From Arcicella aurantiaca (lineage in GTDB: Bacteria > Bacteroidota > Bacteroidia > Cytophagales > Spirosomataceae): DNA of 64,000 bases. Both the position numbers and the translations under genes were made by a program. Of the stretch, positions 53,663-61,317 are shown one piece after another (the stretch's first letter is position 1; the number at the start of each line of letters is the position of its first letter). The stretch covers positions 62,001-126,000 of the forward strand of contig NZ_QGGO01000013.1 of assembly GCF_003148625.1 (NCBI RefSeq). The letters are read 5' to 3'. The notes beneath the pieces were generated by a model. That model was not told the DNA's origin. It did no database searches and saw only the letters and a list, made by a program, of their open reading frames with translations.

Positions 53663-54073
53663 GTAGAATCAGAGTCGTTATTGATACCAATGTATTACGA
53701 ACAACAAATAAACCGAAATAATTTTGAATTCTTCATTTACGAAGCATTCGCTTTGAAGCAATTTGATTGGGTAGTAAGTACAGAAATATTGGAAGAATAT
53801 GCTGAAAAATTATGTGAGTTTTATTCAGAACCTACGGCTGATTATGTCCTTGATATGCTCTGCAACGCCAATAATACAATTTTTGCTGAACCATATTATC
53901 AATGGGACTTGATAACAATTGACCAAGATGATAACAAATTTTCAAATTTAGCTTTATCAGTCAACGCTCATTGTTTGGTTACGTATGATAAACATTTTGA
54001 CATCTTCAAAACACTTGACTTTCCTAAACTCAATGTTTTGAACCCTAAACAATTTAAGAGACTTTTAGAATAA
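53659..54073 (+). pseudogene. PIN-domain toxin with a +1 frameshift
   Basis: The frame starting at the ATG of the ATGA overlap (53659) encodes MSRIRVVIDTNVLRTTNKPK, the first PIN motif with its catalytic Asp, and then stops at TAA 53719-53721. The remainder is in another frame (about 53717 to 54073): NNFEFFIYEAFALKQFDWVV, EILEEYAEKL (Glu), DNKFSNLALSVNAHCLVTYD (Asp) and LNPKQFKRLL. Together they make one ordinary PIN domain of about 138 residues. Sequencing error, a real mutation or programmed frameshifting at AAATAA are all possible. Confidence 0.8.
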
Positions 54074-54074
54074 T

Positions 54075-54160
54075 ATTAAGGTGTTAGGTGTTAGGATTTA
54101 GGCATTAGAAAGTTGGTCTTTCAATTCTTAATCCCTAATACCCAACGCCTAACCCCAAAA
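54075..54160. repeat. Word-repeat quasi-palindrome (GTTAGG/CCTAA)
   Basis: AAGGTGTTAGGTGTTAGGATTTAGG on the left; AATCCCTAATACCCAACGCCTAACC on the right. Fills the gap before kdsA and ends just at its start codon. Confidence 0.65.
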
Positions 54161-54161
54161 C

Positions 54162-54971
54162 ATGAACATCCCAAAATTAAAAAACTTAGACAAAAATAAT
54201 TTCTTCCTCATGGCAGGAAGTTGTGCGATTGAAAACCGTGATTTGGCTTTTGAAATTGCTGAAAAAATCAAAGGAATTACTGACCAATTTGGTATTCCAT
54301 ACATTTTTAAAGGTTCATATCGCAAGGCAAATCGTACAAAATTGGATTCTTTTACAGGAATTGGAGACATTACGGCTTTGGAAATCTTGAAAGAAGTGGG
54401 AGAATATTACGACTTACCAACAGTTACGGATATTCATGAGTCGCAAGAAGCGGCGATGGCAGCAAAATATGTTGATGTTTTACAAATTCCAGCGTTTTTA
54501 TGTCGTCAGACGGATTTATTGGCTGCCGCAGCTCAAACGGGGAAAGCTGTTAATATCAAAAAAGGACAATTTATGGCGGGTGTGTCGATGAAATTTGCCG
54601 TTGAAAAAGTCCTGCATGAAAACCCAAATGCTCAAGTTTTCTTAACGGATAGAGGAAATTCTTTCGGCTACGGAGATTTAGTAGTTGATTATCGTAACAT
54701 TCCAGAAATGCAAGCACACGGCGTACCTGTGGTGATGGACTGCACGCACTCGTTGCAAAGACCAAATCAGGGTTCAGGCGTGACGGGCGGAAATCCTCAA
54801 ATGATTGAAACCATTGCAAAAGCTGCCATTGCAGTTGGTGCGGAAGGTTTATTTATTGAAACTCACCCAAATCCTGCCATTGCAAAATCTGACGGAGCAA
54901 ATATGTTGCCTTTAGACCAATTGGAAGGACTTTTAGAGAAATTAGTAAAAATTCGTCAAGCAATTATTTAG
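54162..54971 (+). CDS. kdsA: 3-deoxy-8-phosphooctulonate (KDO-8-P) synthase
   Basis: A 269-residue aldolase making KDO 8-phosphate for lipopolysaccharide core. FFLMAGSCAIENRDLAFEIA, then PYIFKGSYRKANRTKLDSF near residue 45 and DRGNSFGYGDLVVDYRNIP near residue 160 are typical; the metal-site residues (Cys13-type in GSCAIE, His and Asp of MDCTHSLQRPNQ) indicate a metal-dependent-like form, though this needs alignment. Its stop codon TAG is the start of the following GTAG-footed REP. Confidence 0.95.
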   Translation: MNIPKLKNLDKNNFFLMAGSCAIENRDLAFEIAEKIKGITDQFGIPYIFKGSYRKANRTKLDSFTGIGDITALEILKEVGEYYDLPTVTDIHESQEAAMAAKYVDVLQIPAFLCRQTDLLAAAAQTGKAVNIKKGQFMAGVSMKFAVEKVLHENPNAQVFLTDRGNSFGYGDLVVDYRNIPEMQAHGVPVVMDCTHSLQRPNQGSGVTGGNPQMIETIAKAAIAVGAEGLFIETHPNPAIAKSDGANMLPLDQLEGLLEKLVKIRQAII

Positions 54972-55130
54972 TAGCACAGGTTTCCAACCTGTGTTTAAAA
55001 ACTAAAGATAGCTTGGAAACCAATGTCGTTTAGTTAAGAAATTTATTTGGTACAAACTTCCCGAAAGTTTAAAACTTTCGGGAAGTTAATCGGCTTAACT
55101 AAACGATATTGGGTTGGAAACCTGTCCTAC
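54971..55130. repeat. REP pair (CACAGGTTTCC family) split by nested palindromic element
   Basis: GTAGCACAGGTTTCCAACCTGTG (54971-54993, dyad of 8 bp arms) and TTGGAAACCTGTCCTAC (55114-55130) are an inverted pair. Between them, 55022-55113 is an inserted-looking nested element: outer arms AATGTCGTTTAGTTAAG and CTTAACTAAACGATATT, inner perfect hairpin 55055-55087 (arms AACTTCCCGAAAGTT, loop TAA). TTGGAAACC occurs on both sides (55013-55021, 55114-55122), as a possible duplication. Confidence 0.75.
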
Positions 55131-55180
55131 ATTAAACTAAAAATTCGTAAATTGCACGAAAATTCAAGCAAATAGTAAAA

Positions 55181-55756
55181 ATGATTTACCCCATAGTTGC
55201 CTACGGAGACCCCGTTTTAAGAAAAGTCGCTGTTGATATTGACAAATCTTTTGATGTAAAAAAACTTGCAGAAGATATGTTTGAAACCATGTACAATGCC
55301 AAAGGTGTTGGCTTGGCTGCCCCACAAATCGGACTAAATATTCGTATGTTCGTGGTGGATGGTCGTCCATTTAATGAAGGCGAAGATATGGAAGAACGTG
55401 ATAAAGACCCTTCATTAGTTGATTTCAAAAAGGTTTTTATCAACGCTGAAATCTTGGAAGAAGATGGTGACGATTGGGGTTTTGAAGAAGGTTGTTTGTC
55501 AATCCCAGATATTCGTGAAGACGTGTATCGTCCTGAATTTGTGACGATTAGATATTTTGACGAAGATTGGGTAGAACATACAGAAGAATACGAAGGACTT
55601 GCCGCTCGTATCATTCAACATGAATATGACCACATTGATGGAATTCTTTTCACTGACCACTTGAACCCGATAAAAAAGCGAATGTTGAAAAATAAACTCG
55701 CAAAAATCACAAAGGGACGAGTTGATGTGGATTATAAAATGAAATTTCCGAAGTAA
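55181..55756 (+). CDS. def: Peptide deformylase
   Basis: A 191-residue metalloenzyme that removes the N-formyl group from new proteins. All three motifs are intact: GVGLAAPQIG near residue 42, EGCLSIP near residue 108 with the metal-binding Cys, and QHEYDHIDG near residue 149 with the catalytic Glu and two His. The acidic insert FNEGEDMEERDKDPS (residues about 65-80) is seen in Bacteroidota versions. A terminator follows 5 nt after the stop. Confidence 0.96.
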   Translation: MIYPIVAYGDPVLRKVAVDIDKSFDVKKLAEDMFETMYNAKGVGLAAPQIGLNIRMFVVDGRPFNEGEDMEERDKDPSLVDFKKVFINAEILEEDGDDWGFEEGCLSIPDIREDVYRPEFVTIRYFDEDWVEHTEEYEGLAARIIQHEYDHIDGILFTDHLNPIKKRMLKNKLAKITKGRVDVDYKMKFPK

Positions 55757-55761
55757 ATTGT

Positions 55762-55792
55762 ACCACGAGTTTTAACGCTCGTGGTTTTTTTA
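55762..55792 (+). terminator. Intrinsic terminator after def, abutting the next start codon
   Basis: ACCACGAG paired with CTCGTGGT around TTTTAACG, then TTTTTTT; the last T is followed directly by the ATG of the transporter gene. Confidence 0.85.
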
Positions 55793-56667
55793 TGATAAAA
55801 AATTTAATTGCAGGTATTCTTTTTGCCATGTTGTGGGCATCGGCTTCGGCAGCTACAAAAATCGGATTATTATCAGCACAGCCATTTGTTATTGGAAATT
55901 TTCGTTTTTTCATTGCAGGAATCTTAATGCTCACTTATGCCTATATTTTCCAGAAAAATAGACTTCCGAAAGGTTCAGAATGGAAACAATTAACCATTTA
56001 CGGAATCTTAAACGTTAGTATTTATTTAGGCTGTTTTGTTTTAGCGATGAAACACGTTTCAGCGGGAATTGGCAGTTTATCAACTGCTACTAATCCATTA
56101 TTTATCAGCATTTTATCCGCATTTTGGTTGAGTCGCCCTGTCAAGAAAACAGAAATCTTAGGCTTAATTTTAGGAATTATTGGTGTTGGAACTGCTACAT
56201 ATCCATTGCTCAAAAACAGTTTTGCCGATGTGGAAGGTCTGATTATTTTGGCAATTAGTATGCTTTCATATTCTGTTGGAACGGTGTATTATTCTTCTCA
56301 AAAATGGGAACTTCCTATCGTCGTAATTAACGGCTGGCAAGTGCTTTTGGGTGGTTTTATATTACTTCCTGTTACTCTATTTTTTACCGATTGGTCAGCC
56401 AATACTTTCGATTTACGTTTTTGGGGTTCAGTCTTTTGGTTGGTAATTCCTGTATCAATTGGTGCAGTTCAATTATGGCTTTATTTATTAAAAATTGACC
56501 CTGTAAAAGCATCACTTTGGTTGTTTCTATGTCCTATTTTCGGGTTTATTTATGCTTCATTTATTCTGCACGAACCCATCACAACTTATACATACGTGGG
56601 GACTTTACTCGTGATTGCAGGTTTATATTTGGCACAAAGGGAAAAATTCAAAACTTCTTTAAAGTAA
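55792..56667 (+). CDS. EamA/DMT superfamily transporter
   Basis: A 291-residue membrane protein with about ten hydrophobic segments in two EamA repeats; the first repeat starts LIAGILFAMLWASASAATKI and the second repeat ends with LHEPITTYTYVGTLLVIAGL, the family's conserved end. Drug/metabolite exporters of this type move small molecules; the substrate is unknown. Its ATG lies directly after the U-tract of the def terminator, so it has no separate room for a promoter and ribosome-binding site. Confidence 0.9.
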   Translation: MIKNLIAGILFAMLWASASAATKIGLLSAQPFVIGNFRFFIAGILMLTYAYIFQKNRLPKGSEWKQLTIYGILNVSIYLGCFVLAMKHVSAGIGSLSTATNPLFISILSAFWLSRPVKKTEILGLILGIIGVGTATYPLLKNSFADVEGLIILAISMLSYSVGTVYYSSQKWELPIVVINGWQVLLGGFILLPVTLFFTDWSANTFDLRFWGSVFWLVIPVSIGAVQLWLYLLKIDPVKASLWLFLCPIFGFIYASFILHEPITTYTYVGTLLVIAGLYLAQREKFKTSLK

Positions 56668-56738
56668 TTTCAAATTATCTTTTCTCACCGTTTATTCCTA
56701 AATTCAAAATTCATTAGCTTTACGAACCACTATTTATA

Positions 56739-57842
56739 ATGCTCTTAACTACTTTACTTTTGAGAAATTTTTTCAAAATATCCCTAACTTGCCTTTCCCT
56801 TTGGGCTTGTAATTTAATTGAACGAACGAATAAATTATTCCACAATGACCTTACTTGGAAAGACTACGCTTGCGACACCACCCAGCGAGTAAGCGAACTG
56901 AGCATTCAAGATATTACCCAATCTTTTTATTTAGCTGATACTTTACTTAAACAGAATATTAAGCCTCAAAGAGTTTTTGTGGCAATTGCCAACAAACAAG
57001 GGCGATTAAAAATCAATGGCGTTACGGCACAAGGCGAAGACCGCCCGCAAATCATAGATTCGTCTGTTAATCAGTCGCTTACACTAACTTGGCAAGACCA
57101 AGAATACCTTTGGGCATTGGCAACTCAGCCTCGTTATTTGTACAATCGTTGGGAAAAACTATTAGCAGATGAGCGAATTTTATTTCTTGCTAAAAGAGAT
57201 TCTATTCATACTATTATGAAAAATTTGAATGGAACGGTTAAAGTTATTTCCGATTTGCGTTCAATGGCGAATCAGCAAAAATACCTTTCTAAAAATAAAA
57301 CCGCCTCTCCTATCTCGATGCACAATTTTGGTTTTGCAGCAGATTTTGCAGTTTTTCGACGTAACAGAATTTCTAATGATTTATCGCTTTATCGTCCTTT
57401 AAATGAACTTACGGCATTTCATGGCATGACTTGGGGCGGAAACTTCGTTGGATTCATTGACCCCGGACATATTCAATTATTCAAAAATGGAGCAGAAATG
57501 ATTAGAAAATATCCTGATTTAATTTTTGAATTTGAACCTTATCGCCCACAATATAATGCTTGGATGAATAAAATGATTACGGCAGGAAAAGAACAAAAAG
57601 CCAACGATACCAAAGAATTATTAATTGAACTTAATAATTACAAAAAAGATAAACCTTGCCCATGTTTAAAAGGGAAAGTCAAAGTGTCCGATACATTAAT
57701 TGCTTCTGTTCTAAATCAAGCAAAAAATAAAAACTATCAATCAGAAACCGACATACTTTTAATAGGAGATTTAGCTTCAAAAACAGTTTCACTCATTACT
57801 GCCAATGGAATAATTACATATCCATTGGGACTTTGGAAATAA
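56739..57842 (+). CDS. M15-like metallopeptidase with C-terminal extension
   Basis: A 367-residue protein, possibly exported (hydrophobic start LLTTLLLRNFFKISLTCLSL; Cys24-type residue in LWACNLI could be lipidated). The region SMHNFGFAADFAVF near residue 197, with His and Asp, and WGGNFVGFIDPGHIQLF near residue 229, with a second His, form the zinc site of M15 (VanY/L-alanyl-D-glutamate peptidase-like) enzymes. It should cut peptidoglycan peptides. The N-terminal 120 and C-terminal 80 residues, the latter with a Cys pair PCPCLKGK, are unassigned. Confidence 0.82.
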   Translation: MLLTTLLLRNFFKISLTCLSLWACNLIERTNKLFHNDLTWKDYACDTTQRVSELSIQDITQSFYLADTLLKQNIKPQRVFVAIANKQGRLKINGVTAQGEDRPQIIDSSVNQSLTLTWQDQEYLWALATQPRYLYNRWEKLLADERILFLAKRDSIHTIMKNLNGTVKVISDLRSMANQQKYLSKNKTASPISMHNFGFAADFAVFRRNRISNDLSLYRPLNELTAFHGMTWGGNFVGFIDPGHIQLFKNGAEMIRKYPDLIFEFEPYRPQYNAWMNKMITAGKEQKANDTKELLIELNNYKKDKPCPCLKGKVKVSDTLIASVLNQAKNKNYQSETDILLIGDLASKTVSLITANGIITYPLGLWK

Positions 57843-57963
57843 ATTACAATTAATATCAGCGATAGACTTTTTGAATAAAGTTAATTTTGAACTTAAAATA
57901 GATTTAATTAGTAGAGAATTGATAAAGTAAAGTAAAATCAAGCATTTTTCTTTTTAGATTGTT

Positions 57964-57971
57964 TATCTTTG
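57964..57971 (+). promoter_or_regulatory. -7 element of the purA promoter
   Basis: TATCTTTG, 79 nt before the purA ATG; a clear TTTG 19 to 21 nt upstream is lacking (the region is T-rich). Confidence 0.45.
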
Positions 57972-58049
57972 CAACTTTGAAAAAGCCCCCCAACCCTCAG
58001 AGGGGGAGACTTTTTAAACGTAAACTTGGGGGAACTTCTAAATAAAGAA

Positions 58050-59330
58050 ATGGCAGTAGATGTATTGTTAGGTTTGCAGTGGGGAGACGAAGGAAAGGGT
58101 AAAATTGTTGATGTTTTAGCCCCTAAATATCAAGTAGTTGCACGTTTTCAGGGTGGACCCAATGCTGGGCATACACTTGAGTTTGATGGTTTCAAGCACG
58201 TTTTGCATCAAATACCATCGGGTATTTTTCGTCAGGAAGTACAAAATATTATCGGAAATGGCGTTGTACTTGACCCGATTATTTTCAAAAAAGAAATTGA
58301 TGGTTTAGCAAAATACAACCTCAATATTCTCCAAAATTTAGAAGTTTCTAAAAAAGCTTCTATTATTCTTCCAACACACCGTTTGTTAGATGCCGCTTAC
58401 GAAAAAGCAAAAGGAGATGCTAAAATTGGTTCAACTTTAAAAGGAATTGGTCCAACTTATACCGACAAAATTTCTCGTCAAGGGTTGCGTGTTGGTGATA
58501 TGATTTCTCCGAATTTCAAAGCAAAATATGAAAAATTAGTAAATGCACACAAAGCAATTTTAGACGTTTATAAATTTGAATATGATTTAACTGCCGCAGA
58601 AACAGAATTTTTTGAAGCTGTTGAATTTATGAAAAAATTTAACTTAGTTGATTCTGAATATTCTGTAAACCAAGCTCTTAACGAAAACAAAACCATTTTA
58701 GCAGAAGGAGCTCAAGGTTCTTTATTAGACGTTGATTTTGGTTCATATCCGTTCGTTACTTCTTCAAATACCGTTACGGCTGGTGCTTGTACAGGTTTGG
58801 GCGTTGCTCCAAAAAATATCGGTGAAGTTTACGGAATTTTCAAGGCTTACGCAACACGTGTAGGTTCTGGCCCATTCCCGACAGAATTGATGGACGAAGT
58901 TGGCGAAAGAATGCGTCAAGAAGGTCGTGAATTTGGTTCAACAACAGGTCGCCCAAGACGTTGTGGTTGGATTGATTTACCAGCATTGAAATACGCTATG
59001 ATGATTAATGGCGTAACGCAATTGGTAATGATGAAGGCAGACGTTTTGAATATTTTTGAAGATATTCAAGTTTGTACGGCTTATCAATTACCTGACGGAA
59101 CTATTACGGAACAATTACCTTACGACATGACTGACACAACGGTTATTCCTGTTTATGAGACTTTGAAAGGGTGGAATTGTTCATTGGAAGGACTTCGTAA
59201 ATTTGAAGAATTACCTGCTGAGCTTTCAGCGTATATTGCATTCTTAGAAGAGAAATTAGCTTTACCAATCAACTTTATCTCAACTGGTCCAGACCGTGAT
59301 GAGTGTGTTTTGAGAGGTGGATTAGCATAA
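58050..59330 (+). CDS. purA: Adenylosuccinate synthetase
   Basis: A 426-residue enzyme that condenses IMP and aspartate using GTP in AMP synthesis. The ATG at 58050 gives the standard start AVDVLLGLQWGDEGKGKIVD with the P-loop; a TTG 24 nt earlier is less likely. Further motifs: GGPNAGHT near residue 35, STLKGIGPTYTDKISR near residue 128, AEGAQGSLLDVDFGSYPFVT near residue 222 and TTGRPRRCGWIDLPAL near residue 298. The length is normal. It ends in the terminator at 59350. Confidence 0.97.
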   Translation: MAVDVLLGLQWGDEGKGKIVDVLAPKYQVVARFQGGPNAGHTLEFDGFKHVLHQIPSGIFRQEVQNIIGNGVVLDPIIFKKEIDGLAKYNLNILQNLEVSKKASIILPTHRLLDAAYEKAKGDAKIGSTLKGIGPTYTDKISRQGLRVGDMISPNFKAKYEKLVNAHKAILDVYKFEYDLTAAETEFFEAVEFMKKFNLVDSEYSVNQALNENKTILAEGAQGSLLDVDFGSYPFVTSSNTVTAGACTGLGVAPKNIGEVYGIFKAYATRVGSGPFPTELMDEVGERMRQEGREFGSTTGRPRRCGWIDLPALKYAMMINGVTQLVMMKADVLNIFEDIQVCTAYQLPDGTITEQLPYDMTDTTVIPVYETLKGWNCSLEGLRKFEELPAELSAYIAFLEEKLALPINFISTGPDRDECVLRGGLA

Positions 59331-59349
59331 TCTGTAAGATAATATTTTC

Positions 59350-59391
59350 AAAAGGTTCGGCAGTTTTTTGTAAATTGTCGAACCTTTTTTA
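59350..59391 (+). terminator. Intrinsic terminator after purA
   Basis: AAAAGGTTCGGCA paired with TGTCGAACCTTTT around a loop, then T's. Confidence 0.85.
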
Positions 59392-59407
59392 TTTGAAGAA
59401 AAATGTA

Positions 59408-59465
59408 ACTCGGTGCTTTTGCATCGACAGGCTATATTTTCCGATGCGGAAGCATCGGGTTACAA
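59408..59465. repeat. REP palindrome pair, CGATGCTTC family
   Basis: GTAACTCGGTGCTTTTGCATCG opposite CGATGCGGAAGCATCGGGTTAC, imperfect inverted pair, a relative of 16722-16767. It ends 2 nt before the ATPase gene. Confidence 0.8.
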
Positions 59466-59467
59466 AC

Positions 59468-60646
59468 ATGGTAAAAGAAATTAAAATACAAAATTATAAA
59501 TCCGTACAAGACTTAACGCTTGAATTAGGACGTGTAAATGTCCTAATTGGTGCGAATGGTTGTGGGAAAAGTAATATTTTGGAAGCCATTGCTTTTGGTT
59601 CGGCTGCTGCGGATAATAAGTTAGATAAAGAGTTTCTGAGTGCGAGAGGAATTAGAGTTACTGAACCTGAAGCTATGCGAAGTGGATTTACTAAAAATTA
59701 TTATAGAGGAAATATTAAATTATTTTTGAAATCGACTTTGGATAGGGAATATCATCTAATTATAGGGAATGATGGAATGCCTTATTCAAAATGGGAAGCG
59801 GGTAACACTTTATATGCAAAAAAAATGGGGCTTTCTGATTTTGATGAAGGTTATAGAAAAATAATTTCAGAAGAGTTGCCAGAATTTGATATAACCAACT
59901 TAGAAAACTTCTCACAAGAAAAGCTGAACTATTTACGAATACTTCTTGCGGATGTTTTTAAAACAAGATTAGATAAAAATACGAACCTTTTGAGATTTCT
60001 AATCTACGCCCCCGAAAATACATTTCTTAGAAAATTTGAAGATGAAGAAAGAACTGACCCCTTAGGAATTCGTGGAGAAGGTTTATTTAAACTCTTATCA
60101 GAAATGAGCCAAGAAACGCACGAGGAATTTCAAGAAATCATTGAAAATTTAGAATTAATTGATTGGTTTGATGGCTTTGAAATTCCAAAAGATTTGGTAT
60201 TTACCGAAAGAAGAATCAGAATAAAAGACCGTTTTTTGGAAGAAGGCTTACAGTATTTCGACCAACGAAGTTCTAATGAAGGCTTTTTATTTTTGATGTT
60301 TTATTTTGCCTTATTTATTTCAAAATATACCCCAAAATTCTTCGCAATCGACAATATTGATGCTTCTTTGAATCCTAAATTATGTATTGAACTCATTAAA
60401 ATTCTGACACAACTTGCAAAAAAACATGATAAGCAGGTGATTTTCACCACCCATAATCCTGCTATTTTGGATGGTTTGAATTTGAATGATGATGAAGTGA
60501 GACTATTGGTGGTTTCAAGAAATAAAGATGGTCATACCAAAACTAAACGTATTAAACCTACGCCAGTTCCCGAAGGTGAAATCCCTGTGCGACTTTCTGA
60601 GCAATTTATGAGAGGTTATATTGGAGGCTTACCTAAAAACTTTTAA
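59468..60646 (+). CDS. AAA ATPase of the RecF/OLD (AAA_21-like) type
   Basis: A 392-residue ATPase from the ATG at 59468 (KEIKIQNYKSVQDLTLELG); frames upstream run through the REP and terminator and are not believable as coding. Walker A is LIGANGCGKSNILEA near residue 28. In the C-terminal part are the SMC-like LFKLLSEMSQ region, the Walker B-type FFAIDNIDASLNPKL near residue 295, where the usual Glu is Asn, and the H-switch VIFTTHNPAIL. It starts a two-gene unit with a TOPRIM-like partner (5-nt gap). Such pairs occur in phage-defence systems; this function is inferred only. Confidence 0.88.
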   Translation: MVKEIKIQNYKSVQDLTLELGRVNVLIGANGCGKSNILEAIAFGSAAADNKLDKEFLSARGIRVTEPEAMRSGFTKNYYRGNIKLFLKSTLDREYHLIIGNDGMPYSKWEAGNTLYAKKMGLSDFDEGYRKIISEELPEFDITNLENFSQEKLNYLRILLADVFKTRLDKNTNLLRFLIYAPENTFLRKFEDEERTDPLGIRGEGLFKLLSEMSQETHEEFQEIIENLELIDWFDGFEIPKDLVFTERRIRIKDRFLEEGLQYFDQRSSNEGFLFLMFYFALFISKYTPKFFAIDNIDASLNPKLCIELIKILTQLAKKHDKQVIFTTHNPAILDGLNLNDDEVRLLVVSRNKDGHTKTKRIKPTPVPEGEIPVRLSEQFMRGYIGGLPKNF

Positions 60647-60651
60647 AATCT

Positions 60652-61317
60652 ATGCCATTATTTGGACTCATTGCAGAAGGTCCTTCCGACCATGCGGTAT
60701 TGGAAAATATTCTTTTGGGCTTATTTGAAGATGATATTTCTGATGACATAACCACTTTACAACCTATTCGTGGAGCAACCGACGAAAATGCGATTAAAGC
60801 ATTTGGCGGTTGGTACAAAGTATTTGAATATTGTCGTTCAGAAGATTTCAAAGGTGCTTTTCAAAGTATTCAATATCTTGTCATCCAAATAGATACCGAT
60901 GTTTCTGAACAAATTCACTATAATATAAAGCAGACGGACGAAACAGGCAAAAAGTTTTCTCCCGAAATTTTAATAGAAAAGGTAAAAGAGAAATTTGAGC
61001 AAATTATCATCAATGAGTTTGGACAAGATTTTTGGGATAAATACCACCAAAGAATTCTATTTGCAATTTCTGTAAATGAAATCGAATGCTGGATATTACC
61101 ATTATATTACGCAGACAGAACTCAAGGAATTACTAACAATTGCGACTATAAACTCCATCAAAAAGCTGGGAAATTTGAAAAAGAATACAAGGACTATGAT
61201 AAAATATCTAAGGGATTTCGAAAAGCTAAAACACTTAAAAGTTCTTATCTTCAAAATCCAAGTTTAAAGATTTTTGTAGAATCTGTTATAGCTAAAAATA
61301 TTACATTAAGCGAATAG
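60652..61317 (+). CDS. TOPRIM-like (DUF4276/OLD nuclease-like) partner of the ATPase
   Basis: A 221-residue protein beginning PLFGLIAEGPSDHAVLENIL, where the Glu of AEGPSD matches the first acidic residue of TOPRIM-like folds (EGxTE). Then come VIQIDTDVSEQI near residue 82 (DxD) and ISVNEIECWILPLYY near residue 142 (the E-x-W block of DUF4276-type proteins). These suggest a metal-dependent nuclease-like fold. It starts 5 nt after the ATPase gene. The exact family was not settled by eye. An alternative is RloB-like or another TOPRIM branch. Confidence 0.7.
   Translation: MPLFGLIAEGPSDHAVLENILLGLFEDDISDDITTLQPIRGATDENAIKAFGGWYKVFEYCRSEDFKGAFQSIQYLVIQIDTDVSEQIHYNIKQTDETGKKFSPEILIEKVKEKFEQIIINEFGQDFWDKYHQRILFAISVNEIECWILPLYYADRTQGITNNCDYKLHQKAGKFEKEYKDYDKISKGFRKAKTLKSSYLQNPSLKIFVESVIAKNITLSE

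Noticed and set aside
59303-59467. Upstream extension of the ATPase gene to 59303
   Set aside because: It would overlap the end of purA and translate through the purA terminator and a REP element; the ATG at 59468 gives the normal family start.
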